NCBI GenBank assembly: GCA_003290165.1
Contig: QNQO01000809.1
Coordinates: forward strand, 62,001-126,000
DNA: 64,000 nt
Reading direction: 5' to 3'
DNA from: Berberis thunbergii
Lineage: Eukaryota > Streptophyta > Magnoliopsida > Ranunculales > Berberidaceae
Part shown: piece by piece, positions 54,697 through 64,000 of the stretch
Numbering within the stretch: position 1 is the first letter of the stretch
Layout: every line of letters begins with the position of its first letter
Position numbers and translations under genes: made by a program
The notes under the pieces: model-generated
What the model saw: only the letters and a program-made list of their open reading frames with translations
What the model was told of the DNA's origin: nothing
The model's database searches: none

Positions 54697-54955
54697 TTAG
54701 AGAAAGACGTTTAACTTGGTTTGGTCATGTGCGGAGGCGACCAAGCACGGCGCCAATTAGAAAATGTTTAGATTGGCAAGTTAATGGAGGGTGTAGACGG
54801 AGGGGACGACCGTTGAAAATTTGGATGAAGACGGTGAATGAAGATATCATTGAGCTTGGATTAGGTGAGGAACTGTGGGAAGATCGCATTGCTTGGAGGA
54901 CCAAAATCCATGTAGCCGACCCCGAAAATCTCGGGAATGGGCTTTGATGATGATG
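54697..54955 (+). mobile_element. RTE-type LINE, 5'-truncated 3' tail
   Basis: 259 bp encoding LRERRLTWFGHVRRRPS, then RRRGRPLKIWMKTV, GEELWEDRIAWRTKIHVADP and a stop. This is the C-terminal tail after the RT of plant RTE elements. It ends in a GATGATGATG simple repeat, typical of RTE. A 16-bp duplication AATTAGTAACAACACC flanks it exactly (54,681-54,696 and 54,956-54,971), so this short copy is a complete insertion event. Confidence 0.9.
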
Positions 54956-54971
54956 AATTAGTAACAACACC

Positions 54972-55490
54972 CTATCAATGGAAAAAGATGTCGCCCATAT
55001 TATCATTCGTACCCATACCCATACTATTCTCCATATCAACACAAATATCACTATAGCCCAAATCCAATCCAATACCCTGCGATGTCCAATACCCATAACC
55101 AGTTTTACTATCTTACACTGTAAAACATTTATGTCCCTTGTTACCCCCAACCTGTACTGGTTTCCTCTACACCACCGCTATCCCCATTGCCCAATGTTAT
55201 GCATCCCACTACTGCTCCCACTATGCTACTAGTTGAGCCAGACAGAGGAGTTTTGGAGAGGACTGGAAGAACGGATACTTGCCTCGACGCATTATTTGAT
55301 GCTTGGAGAGAGCAAGAAGAAGGGCGGACAAGGAGTACCAAAAGTTGAATGCAATCTTTCACTTAACTATTTTTGGACAAGCAGAGGGTGCTCCTATAGA
55401 GACAGAGGCAACACAGTGAGTGACGATGTTTGTATTGATCCATACTGGGAGTCTTTTGTGGAGACATTGAATGATAAGATGTGCGTGTAG
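54972..55490 (+). other. Internal region of a non-autonomous LTR element
   Basis: The Pro/Tyr-poor, C-rich ACCCATACCCATAC text and the later NTVSDD...DPYWESF frame correspond, in the opposite orientation, to 48,000-48,720 in the small LTR element. This is therefore a second copy of the same or a related element, flanked by LTR pieces at 54,089 and 63,935. It was split by the RTE tail and, further on, by the two hAT insertions. Confidence 0.5.
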
Positions 55491-55822
55491 AAGCTCTTAT
55501 GCAAATTGTTGATATTTGGGCCATGTTCCTTATTTGCGTCCATTCCATTTGCCATAGCAAATGTCTGTGTTGTATGAATCGTTAAAAATCGTGATTCAAA
55601 TTGTTGATTTGACTCGACTTGCCCTATAATCGATTTGAATAACCCATTAAATCAGGTTTCGCCCAAATCGGTGTGAATCGTCCCCGATTCAAGTTTTGAA
55701 TCGCTAATCGCAATGTGTTTAGGATCGTGCAATTTAGTTTATTCGTACAAAATAAAGAAAACTCTGGAAAAAAAAGAACATGAGACATGCATGTTTTAGT
55801 TTGGCTGAAAAGAAGAACAAGG

Positions 55823-55985
55823 TTTCAACCCCACACACGATCGAACAAGACGGCTCCTCTCGAGTTGTTTCCACCTCGTGCAATCGATGAAGACTCCTCT
55901 CAAGGTGTTTCCACTCCAACGCGATCGAAGAAGATGACTCGTCTCTTGAGTTGTTTAGCTGTTTCCACCCCACACGATCAAATTG
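55823..55985. repeat. Minisatellite, about 40-50 bp x 4 (imperfect)
   Basis: Four starts of GTTTCMACYCCA/CTCG..., each followed by CGATCGAAGAAGA-type text and CTCCTCTCGAGTT, with indels. Confidence 0.7.
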
Positions 55986-56235
55986 TGTTTATTCAGGTGC
56001 ATGTTGTTGAATAAAAGTTGTTCTAATCGATCGATTGAGATGTTGGGTTGTTTAGGGTTTGAGAGGGGATAGATGAGAGAGCTCTAAGTCTGTGAAAGAA
56101 AGTGATGTGGTTGTTGGAAGATATTTGTGTATTTTTCATCTTTTGGTTTGAAGTATTGAGTTATTATTCATAAACCCCTAACAAAATAGTTTATCATTAT
56201 GAATCCCTTATATATAAGATATAACATATGAAAAT

Positions 56236-56300
56236 CAAGGATGCACGGACTCGGACTCGGACACGGACACGGACACGGACACAACACGGCGACTCGGCAA
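56236..56300. repeat. hAT left subterminal repeats
   Basis: CGGACT/CGGACAC units repeated about seven times directly after the TIR; likely transposase-binding sites, by analogy with other hAT elements. Confidence 0.75.
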
Positions 56301-56626
56301 TTTTCAAAAAAATAGGACTCGGCGACACGGTCAAACTTAATTTTTTAATATATATTTTTTGTAACTCATCAAATTCAAACATATCAATAATACATTCAAA
56401 TTCATTCATTCAAATTTACAAATGCATCATAAAGTCAAGCTCAACTGCTCAAATAGTCAAGTCATAGTTCATACTCATAAAGGCATAATTTCATTAACTT
56501 GATACTGTAAATTGATACTGTAAATCTCATAAAGTAGTCAAGTAGTCAAGTCATACTCATATAATTTCATTAACTTGATACTGTAAATTGATAATTTTAA
56601 AAACTCACCAGTCACCAACAAGGCGG

Positions 56627-59618
56627 CTATATCTCTTCTTCATTAACAAGCTCATCCATTGTCACATTTTCTGCATCCAACAGTCCAGCCTCTAGCTCAG
56701 GTTCATCAAGCGAAAGACTGGCAATCTCAAGCACTCCAGTAGCATCCAAATCCAACGAATCAATAGTATCTCCTGTGACATCCCACATCCTTGTCTCACC
56801 TTCTTGGTACTCTTGTTTTCTTCTTGACAAAAGACGAAGGTTGGAATGCACATACACTAAATCTTCAGCTCGTTTTGGGGTCAATTTGTTCCTTTTTAAT
56901 GAGTGGATGTTGTTATATGTGCTCCAATTCCTCACACAACATGAGGAAGAACAAGGTTGGCCAAGTAACTTCAAAGCAATATTCAAGAGATTAGGTGCAC
57001 TGGTACCATGAGCAACCCACCACACATCAGGATCTAGGTATGCTCTATTCTGTATAGCATCACTTTCTGCAAACTGCCCATTAGCAGTTGAAAACTTTAC
57101 ATACTCTGTAACAACCACTCTTCTGTCTTCAATTAGAGGATAGTATCTCTTGAAACATTTATTTCTCTCATTTGTAATCTCAGGATCTTTGTGTGGCGCA
57201 ATACGATTAGGATCCTCTTCCAACCATTCGGTGCTATAATACCTATATTATATATTAATATTAGCAATGTCCCAAATAAAAAATAAGTAGAATAAAAAAT
57301 TAAAAACAGTGAAATTATTTACCTTGGATTCAAGGAATGTGCTAAGCAATGCAGTGGTGTGTTGTTTTTCTCCCATCGATCTACCAATATCTGATGCACC
57401 ACTGAAAAAAACTCTGACTCCTCACTATTTTCTTTTCCTTTATGGCGGTAAATAACTTGTTTCACTTTCTCAATCATAACATCCCACATCTCATACACCA
57501 AGTGAAGACAACACTTATCTGTATCAGCCCTCCGCAACATTGAATAAATAGGCTCTGTGAAACGAAGCACATAATCCACTTTGTCCCACCACAAGTCATC
57601 CAATAGTATTCCTTTCACAATCCGTGCTTTGTCAACATCATCTTCCTTATAGGAATCCCACTTATCTCCAATCACCATACTTTGGATGCTACTTTTAATG
57701 TCTTTCAACCTCTTCAGCATAATTATGCTTGAAGCAAAGCGTGTCTCAGCTATGGAAAGCAACTTCAATCTCGAATGCTCATTAAACATGTGCAACCTCA
57801 TGGAATGGTTCATGATAAAGTTCTTGATCGTCACCCCATCCCCAACAACATCAATAATCCAACTACACAAACTGTAGGCCTTTTCATTTGCAGGCGTGTT
57901 CTTTGGAGCGCATATATTCTTCAAGGCAAGGTTGAGAGTGTGGACTACACAAGGTGTCCAAAAAACCTCAGGATACTCGCTCTCAACAAGTAAACCTGCA
58001 GCCTTACAAACTGGAGCATTGTCGGTTATAACTTGAACGACATTCTTTGGCCCAACCTCACGTACAACTTCCTTGATCAAATTAGCAATGAAGAACTTGT
58101 CTTTGTATTCCCCTTCACAGTTCACAGCCTTTAAGAACATTGGACCACCCTCATTAATCACTATGAAATTAATGAGAGGCCTCCTTTGAGAATCGGTCCA
58201 CCCATCACAAACAATTGTTGCCCCTTTAGTAACCCATGTGGACTTTGTTCCCTCCAACAACCTCTCAAGGTTGCTCCTTTCATTTTGAAGTAATCTCGTC
58301 CTCAATGCATTATACCCAGGAATCTTGTAACCACTAATAGACTTTGCCTTATTCGTTGCAAAGGTAAAAGCCTCCTGAAAATATGGATTCCTTGCAAGGT
58401 TGAATGGCAAGGCAGCTGAGTAGAACGCCCTTGCAATCAAAGCATCCAACTCTTGTCGCTCACTCATATTGAACGCATGTGCAATAGGATTAGTAGTAGT
58501 ACTAATGGCTCTCCTCTTCCTCTGCTCATTGTATGAAAGTGGAACTGAAGGGCCAACCCCCCCACTACTTGAACTCAGGTGAGGGTGACTACTTGATCCC
58601 ACTGAAGGAGGTAAAGGAACACTTCGTATCCTTGAACTTTCTGCTTTCAATGCAGCTTCATCAATAAATTTTTGCACCTCTCTAAGTTGTATGGGGGAGA
58701 CTTTGGCACAAATGGCTATCCCCTGACCACTTATCTTCAACAAATGGTGCTTCAATCTAGTAAGAGAGCCTGTATAATCTTTCAGACAATAATTACACTT
58801 CCATCTAAGGTCCCCCCCCTTCATTTGGTTTTCCTAATTTTGTCACATGCTTCCAAAGATCATCCCCAGTTCCTTGGCCTGCTAAAACCAATTTTAATTT
58901 CTTATTATTTAGTTTTAACTTTTAACTTTTCACTTTCCAGCAAATAGGTGCAAGTATTTAATATCATGCATGCATACTTTCATAATGAATCACAGGAAGA
59001 AGAAAAAAAAAAAAAAGGAAGCCAGGAAGGAATTGCAAAAAAATTTCAAAACGAAATTTGGAAAGTGATTCAGAAATCGATTCACTGATTCACTGATTCA
59101 TAATGAATTCACGAAATTTGGTATTTAATATCATGCATGCATACTTTCAAAACGAAAAAATTTCAACTTGCAAAAAAAAAAAAAAAAAATTCATGTCATA
59201 GATTCACTGATTCAGAGTATTCAACTTGCAAAAAAAAAAAAAAAAAAATTCAACAATCGCAGGAAGCCAGGAAGGAATTGCAGGGAAAAATAAAAAATAA
59301 AAAAAATCGAATGAATCGATGAAACTCATAACAGGGATCGATCGATACATCTCAGGAAAAAAAAAAAATAAATAACAGAAATCGATGAATCGATCGATGA
59401 AATGGGTCGACTCATAACAGGAACAATCGATCCATCCATCCATCCATCTCAGGAAAAAAAAAAAAAAACAGAAATCGATGAATCGATTCAATCGATCGAT
59501 GAATCAATGAAATGGGTCGACTCATAACATGAAAGATCGATCGATACATCTCAGGAAAAAAAAAAAAAAAAAAAAAGAAATCGATCGTACCTGGTCCTGG
59601 TGTCGATGAGGACGCCAT
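56627..59618 (-). CDS. hAT transposase (three exons, one frameshift)
   Basis: Exon 1 (59,591-59,618) starts MASSSTPGP; intron 1 is 712 bp; exon 2 is 57,323-58,878; intron 2 is 80 bp (57,243-57,322); exon 3 is 56,627-57,242. Exon 2 holds the BED finger (WKCNYC...LKHHLL), the DUF659 block (TIVCDGWTD, INFIVINEGGPMFLKAV, ITDNAPVCKAAG) and WTPCVVHTLNLALKN. Exon 3 holds the hAT dimerisation region (DVWWVAHGTSAPNLLNIALK, CSSSCCVRNWSTYNNIHS). Splice phases show exactly one surplus base, and a G8 run at 58,812-58,819 is where the frame changes. A seven-G run would be in frame throughout, giving about 732 residues. Translation from the internal Met at 58,822-58,824 gives a 501-residue exon-2 product that still has the BED finger. 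Confidence 0.85.
59314..59585. repeat. Tandem repeats in transposase intron 1
   Basis: Two to three copies of a unit of about 100 bp built from GACTCATAACA, ATCGATCGAT, ACATCTCAGG, a long A run and AGAAATCGATGAATCGAT. Long A runs also occur at 59,165-59,250. As intron of the minus-strand gene this is T-rich. Confidence 0.8.
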
Positions 59619-59811
59619 CACTCCGCTCCGTCTGTCGATCTCTTCTCCTCCGTCGACTCTTGACCTTGATCGATCGATCGATCGATGGAAAAAACTCAGT
59701 TAGGGTTTCTTTCGGCTTCGGTTTTTTTTTTTTTTTTTTTCTCTGCTGCTTTGTCTGTGGTGTGGGAGAGAAAATCGGGCGAAATAAAATTTTTCGCAGT
59801 CAACGAATTTT

Positions 59812-59905
59812 GACCCCCCCGGACCGTGTCTGACCGTGTCTGGACCGTATTGGACCGTGTCCGGACCGTATTGACCGTGTCTGGACCGTGTCCAAATCAG
59901 TCAAC
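59812..59905. repeat. hAT right subterminal repeats
   Basis: GGACCGTGTC / GGACCGTATT units repeated about eight times within 95 bases, the counterpart of the left-end array. Confidence 0.82.
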
Positions 59906-60032
59906 GAATTTTGACCGTTGACCCCGTGTCCAATACGTGTCCAGCGCGTGTCATGCACGAATCCGTGTCCGACACGTATTTGACGCGTGATTCGGGGGTT
60001 TTTCGGAGAGTCGGTGCATCCTTGATGAAAAT

Positions 60033-60214
60033 TAAAAGAGAATGTATGTAAAAAGAAAAGATAAAATCCAAAATGAAGGCAAACATATATATATATAATA
60101 TTATTAATAAATCTTACGATTTACAATTAAATCTAAATCTTACACGTTATAATTTACAATACGATTCATTAACATTAACAATTGTCACCAAGGCAGAGTT
60201 TGTGGATGGTATTT
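60033..60214. other. Spacer between the two hAT copies
   Basis: 182 bp of AT-rich sequence with a TATATATA run; no feature seen. Confidence 0.6.
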
Positions 60215-60222
60215 GATAATAC

Positions 60223-63200
60223 CAAGGATGCACGGACTCGGATACGCGTGTCGTGTCGGACACAGATACGACACTTCGACTGGACAATTTTCAAAAAAAG
60301 TAGGACTCGGCGACACGGTCAAATTTATTTTTTAATATGTTTTTTTGTAACTCATAAACATAAATAATAATAGTGAAAACATTCATTCATTCAAACTTTC
60401 AAATGCATCATAAAGTCGAGTCATACTCATAAAGCATAAGCAACATAATTTGATAATGTAAATTGATAATTTCATTAACTCACCAGCTAGGCGGCTACAT
60501 CTCTTCATTAACTGGCGGATCAACTGGCTCATTCCCTTCATTCAATAGCTCAGCTTATAGCTCAGGTTCATCAAGTGAAACACTAGCAATCTCAAGCATG
60601 CCAGCAACATCCAAATCCAACAAATCAATAGTATCTCCTCAGATATCCCACATCCTTGTCTCACCTTCTTTGTACTTTTGTTTTCTTCTTGACAAAAAAC
60701 GGAGGTTGGAATGCATATACACCAAATCTTCAGCTCATTGTAGGGTCATTTGGTTCATTTTCAATGAGTGGATGTTTGTTACACGTGCTCAAACTCCTCT
60801 CACAGCACGAGGAAAAACAAGGCTGCCCAAGTAACTTCAAAGCTAAAGTCTGGAGTAATGGTGCAGAAGCACCATGAGAAATCCATCACACATCAGGTTC
60901 TAGGTATGTTCTATTCTGTAGAGAATCACTTTCTGCAAATTGTCCCAAACTCGCTAAATACTTAGCATACTCTGTAATAACCAATCTTCTTTCTTCAATA
61001 TTAGGAAAGTATCTCTTGAAGCACTTATCCTTCTCCTTTGAAATCTCAAGATGTGACAAAACACGATTAGGAGCCCCTTCAAGCCATTCTATGCTATAAT
61101 AAGCAATGACAATCACAAATTAATATATAAACATAAGTGCATAACTCATAAAGTCGAGACTTCTAGTCAAGACTCAAGACTAATTAGAATAAAAAGTTAA
61201 AAACAATATAATTAGTTACCTTGGATTCGAGAAATATGCGCAGTGGTGTGTTGCTTTTCTCTCATCGATCTATCAGTATATGATGCACCACTGAAAAAAA
61301 CTGACTCCTCACTATTTGCCTTTCCTTCATGGCGGTAAATAACTTGCTTCACTTTCTCAATCATAACATTCCACATCTCATACACCAAGTGAAGACAAGA
61401 CTCATCTAGCCCTTTGCAACATTGAATAAATATGCTCTGTGAAACGAAGTATGTAGTCCACTTTGTCCCACCACAAGTCATCCAATAGTTTTCCTTTCAC
61501 AAGTCGTGCTTTCTCAACATCATTTTCCTTATAGGAATCCCACTGATCTCCAATCACCATACTTTGGAGACCACTTTTAATGTCTTTCAACCTCTTGAGC
61601 ATAATTATACTTGAAGCAAAACATGTCTTTGCTCTGAAAAACAACTTCAAGCTCGAGTGCTCATTAAACTTGTGCAACCTCATGGAATGGTTCATGATAA
61701 AGTTCTTGATCAGTACCTCGTCCCCAACAACATCAATAATCCAACTACACAGACTGTAGGCCTTTTCATTTGTAGGCGTGTTCTTTGGAGTGCATATGTT
61801 CTTCAAGGCGAGGTTGAGAGTGTGGAGTACACAAGGTGTCCAAAACACCTCAGGATACTGGCTCTCAACAAGTAAACCCGCAGCCTTGCAAACTGGAGCA
61901 TTGTTGATTATGTCTTGGACCACATTACTTGGCCCAACCTCACGTACGACTTCCTTGATCAAACCAGCAATGAAGAACTTGTCTTTGTACTCCCCTTTTC
62001 TAATCACAGCCTTCAAGAACATTGGACCACCCTCATTAATCATTATGAAATTAATGAGAGACCTCCTTTAAGCATCAGTCCACCCATCACAAACAATTGT
62101 TGCTCCTTTGGTAACCCATGTGAACTTTGTTGCTTCCAACAACCTCCGAGCCCCTTTCATTTCGAAGCTATGTCGTCTTCAATGTATTACACCCAGGGGT
62201 TTTGTAACCACTAATGGACTTTACTTTATTCATTCCATAGGTGAAAGCCTCCTGAAAATATGTATTCTTTGCAAGGTTGAATGACAATGCAGCTGAGTAG
62301 AACATCCTTGCAATCAAAGCATCCAACTCTTGTCATTCACTCATATTGAAAGCATTTGCAATAGGATTATTAGTGACTCTCCTATTTCTTGGATCATTGT
62401 ATGGAACTGAAGGACCAACCCACTATTTGAACCCGGGTGCGGGTGACTACTTGAGCCCACTGAAGGAGGTCTAAGTTGTTGGGGGGGGGGGGGGGGGAGA
62501 TTTGGTACAAATAGCTATCCCACGGCCTGCTATCTTCAACAAGTGGTCATTCAATCTAGTATGGGATCTCGTATACTCTTTCTGACAAAAGTTACACCAC
62601 CATCTAAGATTTCCCTCACCTTCATTTGGTCTTCTTATTACCATCACATGCCACCAAAGATCATCTCCAGTCACTTGGCCTAAAAGAACATTAAGAGAAT
62701 TTTTTTTTTGTATTAGTATAATCTAATGAAAGCTTTAACAATACTGAAAGACTCATTTATTGAAAAACTTATTCAATGATTGAAAAACTCATTCTTTGCA
62801 AATACTGATTCAATGTCACTGATTGAAATACTCATTATTTGTTAAATGCTAATCTACTTTTGTATTCTTTGCAGTTGAAATACAAAAATTAGCATAATAT
62901 AGCATAAAAGATCAGAGACAAAGAGCATAAAAGAGCTTAAAAGAGCATAAAAGAAAATCAGCAGCAATATTCATTGTTTTATTCTACCGGTGTTGGAAGA
63001 GCATAAAAGAGCAGAAAATTAGCATTGTTTTATTCTACCAGTGTTGGAATAACACATTCTCAAAAATCAAAGACAGAGAGTCATTCATGAAATCAGAATA
63101 TGGAAGAAGTAGAAAAAAAAAATCAGAGAAGAGCCTTTCTTTTCCATATGAACACGAGAATGAAGCATAGAAAAGAAAAAAAAACGAAAGAAGAAGGTAC

Positions 63201-63621
63201 CTGCTAAGGACGACATCATCTCCTTCCTGCAAGCTCCCTCTCTTTAGCTCTGTCCAGCAAGCAACCTGAGCTTCTCGATTTCTCTTTCACTGGCTCGATC
63301 ACTTTCTCTGTCAGTTGGTTGATCGATCTCTGTGGCTCGATGAAGAAGAACAGGTTCTCATCCTCTTTTCTCTGATTCTCTCTGATGAAGATTCTAGGAT
63401 TAGAAAGACTTAGGATCGAGGGAGGAGAAAAATGGGATGTTATTTGCACCCATTAACTGGTTATTTGCAACCACGTGTCCAGACGTGTCCATGACGAGTC
63501 GAAACCAGTCAACAAATTTTGACCATTGACCACGTGTCAAATATGTGTCGGGTGCGTGTCCATGTCCGACACATATTTGACACTTGATACGGGTGATTTT
63601 TGGAGAGTCGGTGCATTCTTG
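60223..63621 (-). mobile_element. hAT transposon copy 2, decayed
   Basis: A 3,399-bp relative of copy 1 in the same orientation. The ends are CAAGGATGCAC and CAAGAATGCAC inward. Flanking octamers GATAATAC (60,215-60,222) and GGTAATAC (63,622-63,629) match at seven of eight positions, consistent with an older, independent insertion. The transposase is broken. Confidence 0.92.
60500..63225 (-). pseudogene. hAT transposase pseudogene of copy 2
   Basis: Segments parallel to copy 1: BED region at 62,471-62,674 (GDDLWWHVMVIRRPNEGEGN, WWCNFCQKEY...LNDHLL) ending in a G17/C17 homopolymer (62,481-62,497); DUF659 part at 61,402-62,043 (NEGGPMFLKAV, VQDIINNAPVCKAAG, WTPCVLHTLNLALKN); 61,212-61,481 (LVYEMWNVMIEKVKQVIYRH); and 60,886-61,116 (RVLSHLEISKEKDKCFKRYF). 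Stops and frameshifts separate them. The dimerisation region (about 60,540-60,880) is also disrupted. A first-exon equivalent may lie near 63,200. Confidence 0.88.
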
Positions 63622-63629
63622 GGTAATAC

Positions 63630-63934
63630 CTACATTGTGTATGAAATTTATGGTTTCTATTGGTCCAAATCCAATTACCTTAATTGTAGATGATAAGCAA
63701 CTCTCAGTGGTAGCAAATGGTTATCCATTAAGCGAGCGAATTAACATATAATATTTCGATAAAAGCTAGATGACTGATGTGTTGTTTTAGGTCGGGCAAG
63801 TGTGTATCGTGGCAAGGTTCGAGGCTGACTACTTTGTGTGCACTTCACCTTGTGTTTTGTAATCGGTTGCTTGTGTTCACCTGACTTCTTCAACTTCAAG
63901 CTCGAGGACGAGTTTTTCAACCAGGGAAGGATGA
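63630..63934 (+). other. 3' internal end of an LTR element
   Basis: 63,795-63,900 is homologous to the minus strand of 47,840-47,955 (GTGTATCG-GGCAA-TTCGA, TGTGCACTT, GTAATCGGTTGCTTGTGTTC). It ends with AAGCTCGAGGACGAGTTTTT, the common pol-tail text of plant Ty3/gypsy elements, and a purine tract (AGGGAAGGATGA). Confidence 0.6.
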
Positions 63935-64000
63935 TGGAAATATGATTTATTTTAATTAATTTAGTTTAGTTTTTGGGTGCGGTCTAAGTTAGCCCATTAG
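63935..64000 (+). repeat. Start of a 3' LTR, cut by the window edge
   Basis: TGGAAATATGATTTATTTTA after the purine tract, matching 54,089 onward. It continues beyond the window. Confidence 0.55.

Larger units (their letters stand above)
56236..60024 (-). mobile_element. hAT transposon copy 1, nearly intact
   Basis: The 3,789-bp element is flanked by perfect 8-bp duplications ATGAAAAT (56,228-56,235 and 60,025-60,032). Both ends begin CAAGGATGCAC inward. Short TIRs with an 8-bp duplication are the hAT signature. Subterminal GGACAC/GGACCGTGTC repeats are dense at both ends. The minus strand carries a BED/DUF659/dimerisation-type transposase in three exons. It is closely related to the copy at 60,223. 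Confidence 0.95.

Overview
The window is nuclear DNA from a transposon-rich flowering plant. The evidence is Ty3/gypsy chromoviruses primed by initiator tRNA-Met, a Tat-lineage LTR with an antisense ORF, MULE and hAT transposons, L1 and RTE LINE tails, tRNA-derived SINE heads, and exons of plant genes joined by AT-rich GT-AG introns. A eudicot with a large genome is my inference; no species can be named. I found no bacterial or organellar block.

Layout. 1-6.4 kb: a dead minus-strand Tekay-like chromovirus. 6.4-10.3 kb: the 3' part of a Tat-lineage element, with a decayed antisense coiled-coil ORF (itself hit by a MITE) and an LTR. 10.4-13.3 kb: a non-autonomous Mutator-like element with 9-bp target duplications that carries several exons and introns of a lysine/histidine transporter (LHT-type) gene, i.e. 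a Pack-MULE. 13.3-16.1 kb: AT-rich DNA with nothing recognisable. 16.25-19.85 kb: a 3.6-kb Tekay-type LTR that contains, just downstream of its own TATA box, the first and last exon pieces of a dCMP deaminase gene. 20.6-25.3 kb: a second MULE with TIRs, near-perfect 9-bp target duplications and a broken transposase (D-motif block, SWIM, zinc knuckle).

The one host gene I can support starts at 25,913 and runs on the plus strand past the end of the window. It is a chloroplast GDT1/UPF0016 family cation (Mn2+/Ca2+) transporter, closest from memory to CMT1/PAM71-HL. Six exons with consistent splice phases (25,913-26,024; 28,526-28,670; 45,509-45,692; 49,821-49,868; 53,209-53,305; 53,792-53,958) sit in introns of up to 16.8 kb; the 3' exons, including the second EWGDRS-type motif, are not in the window. 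Most of the other material from 26 to 64 kb is intronic insertion.

Intron 2 holds L1 fragments, several tandem duplications and a young full-length Reina-like chromovirus (31,869-37,489): a single intact 1,533-codon Gag-Pol ORF, LTRs that differ only by one 8-bp indel, and a perfect 5-bp target duplication. Intron 3 holds two opposed tRNA-like SINE heads and a 1.7-kb non-autonomous LTR element. Intron 6 (open-ended) holds LTR-element pieces, an RTE 3' tail with a 16-bp target duplication, and two related hAT transposons (56,236-60,024 and 60,223-63,621). The first hAT has an almost intact three-exon transposase, broken only by one extra G in a G8 run.

There is no operon-like cooperation. The biology is nested transposition, gene-fragment capture by two different element classes, and one host gene stretched to more than 38 kb by insertions.
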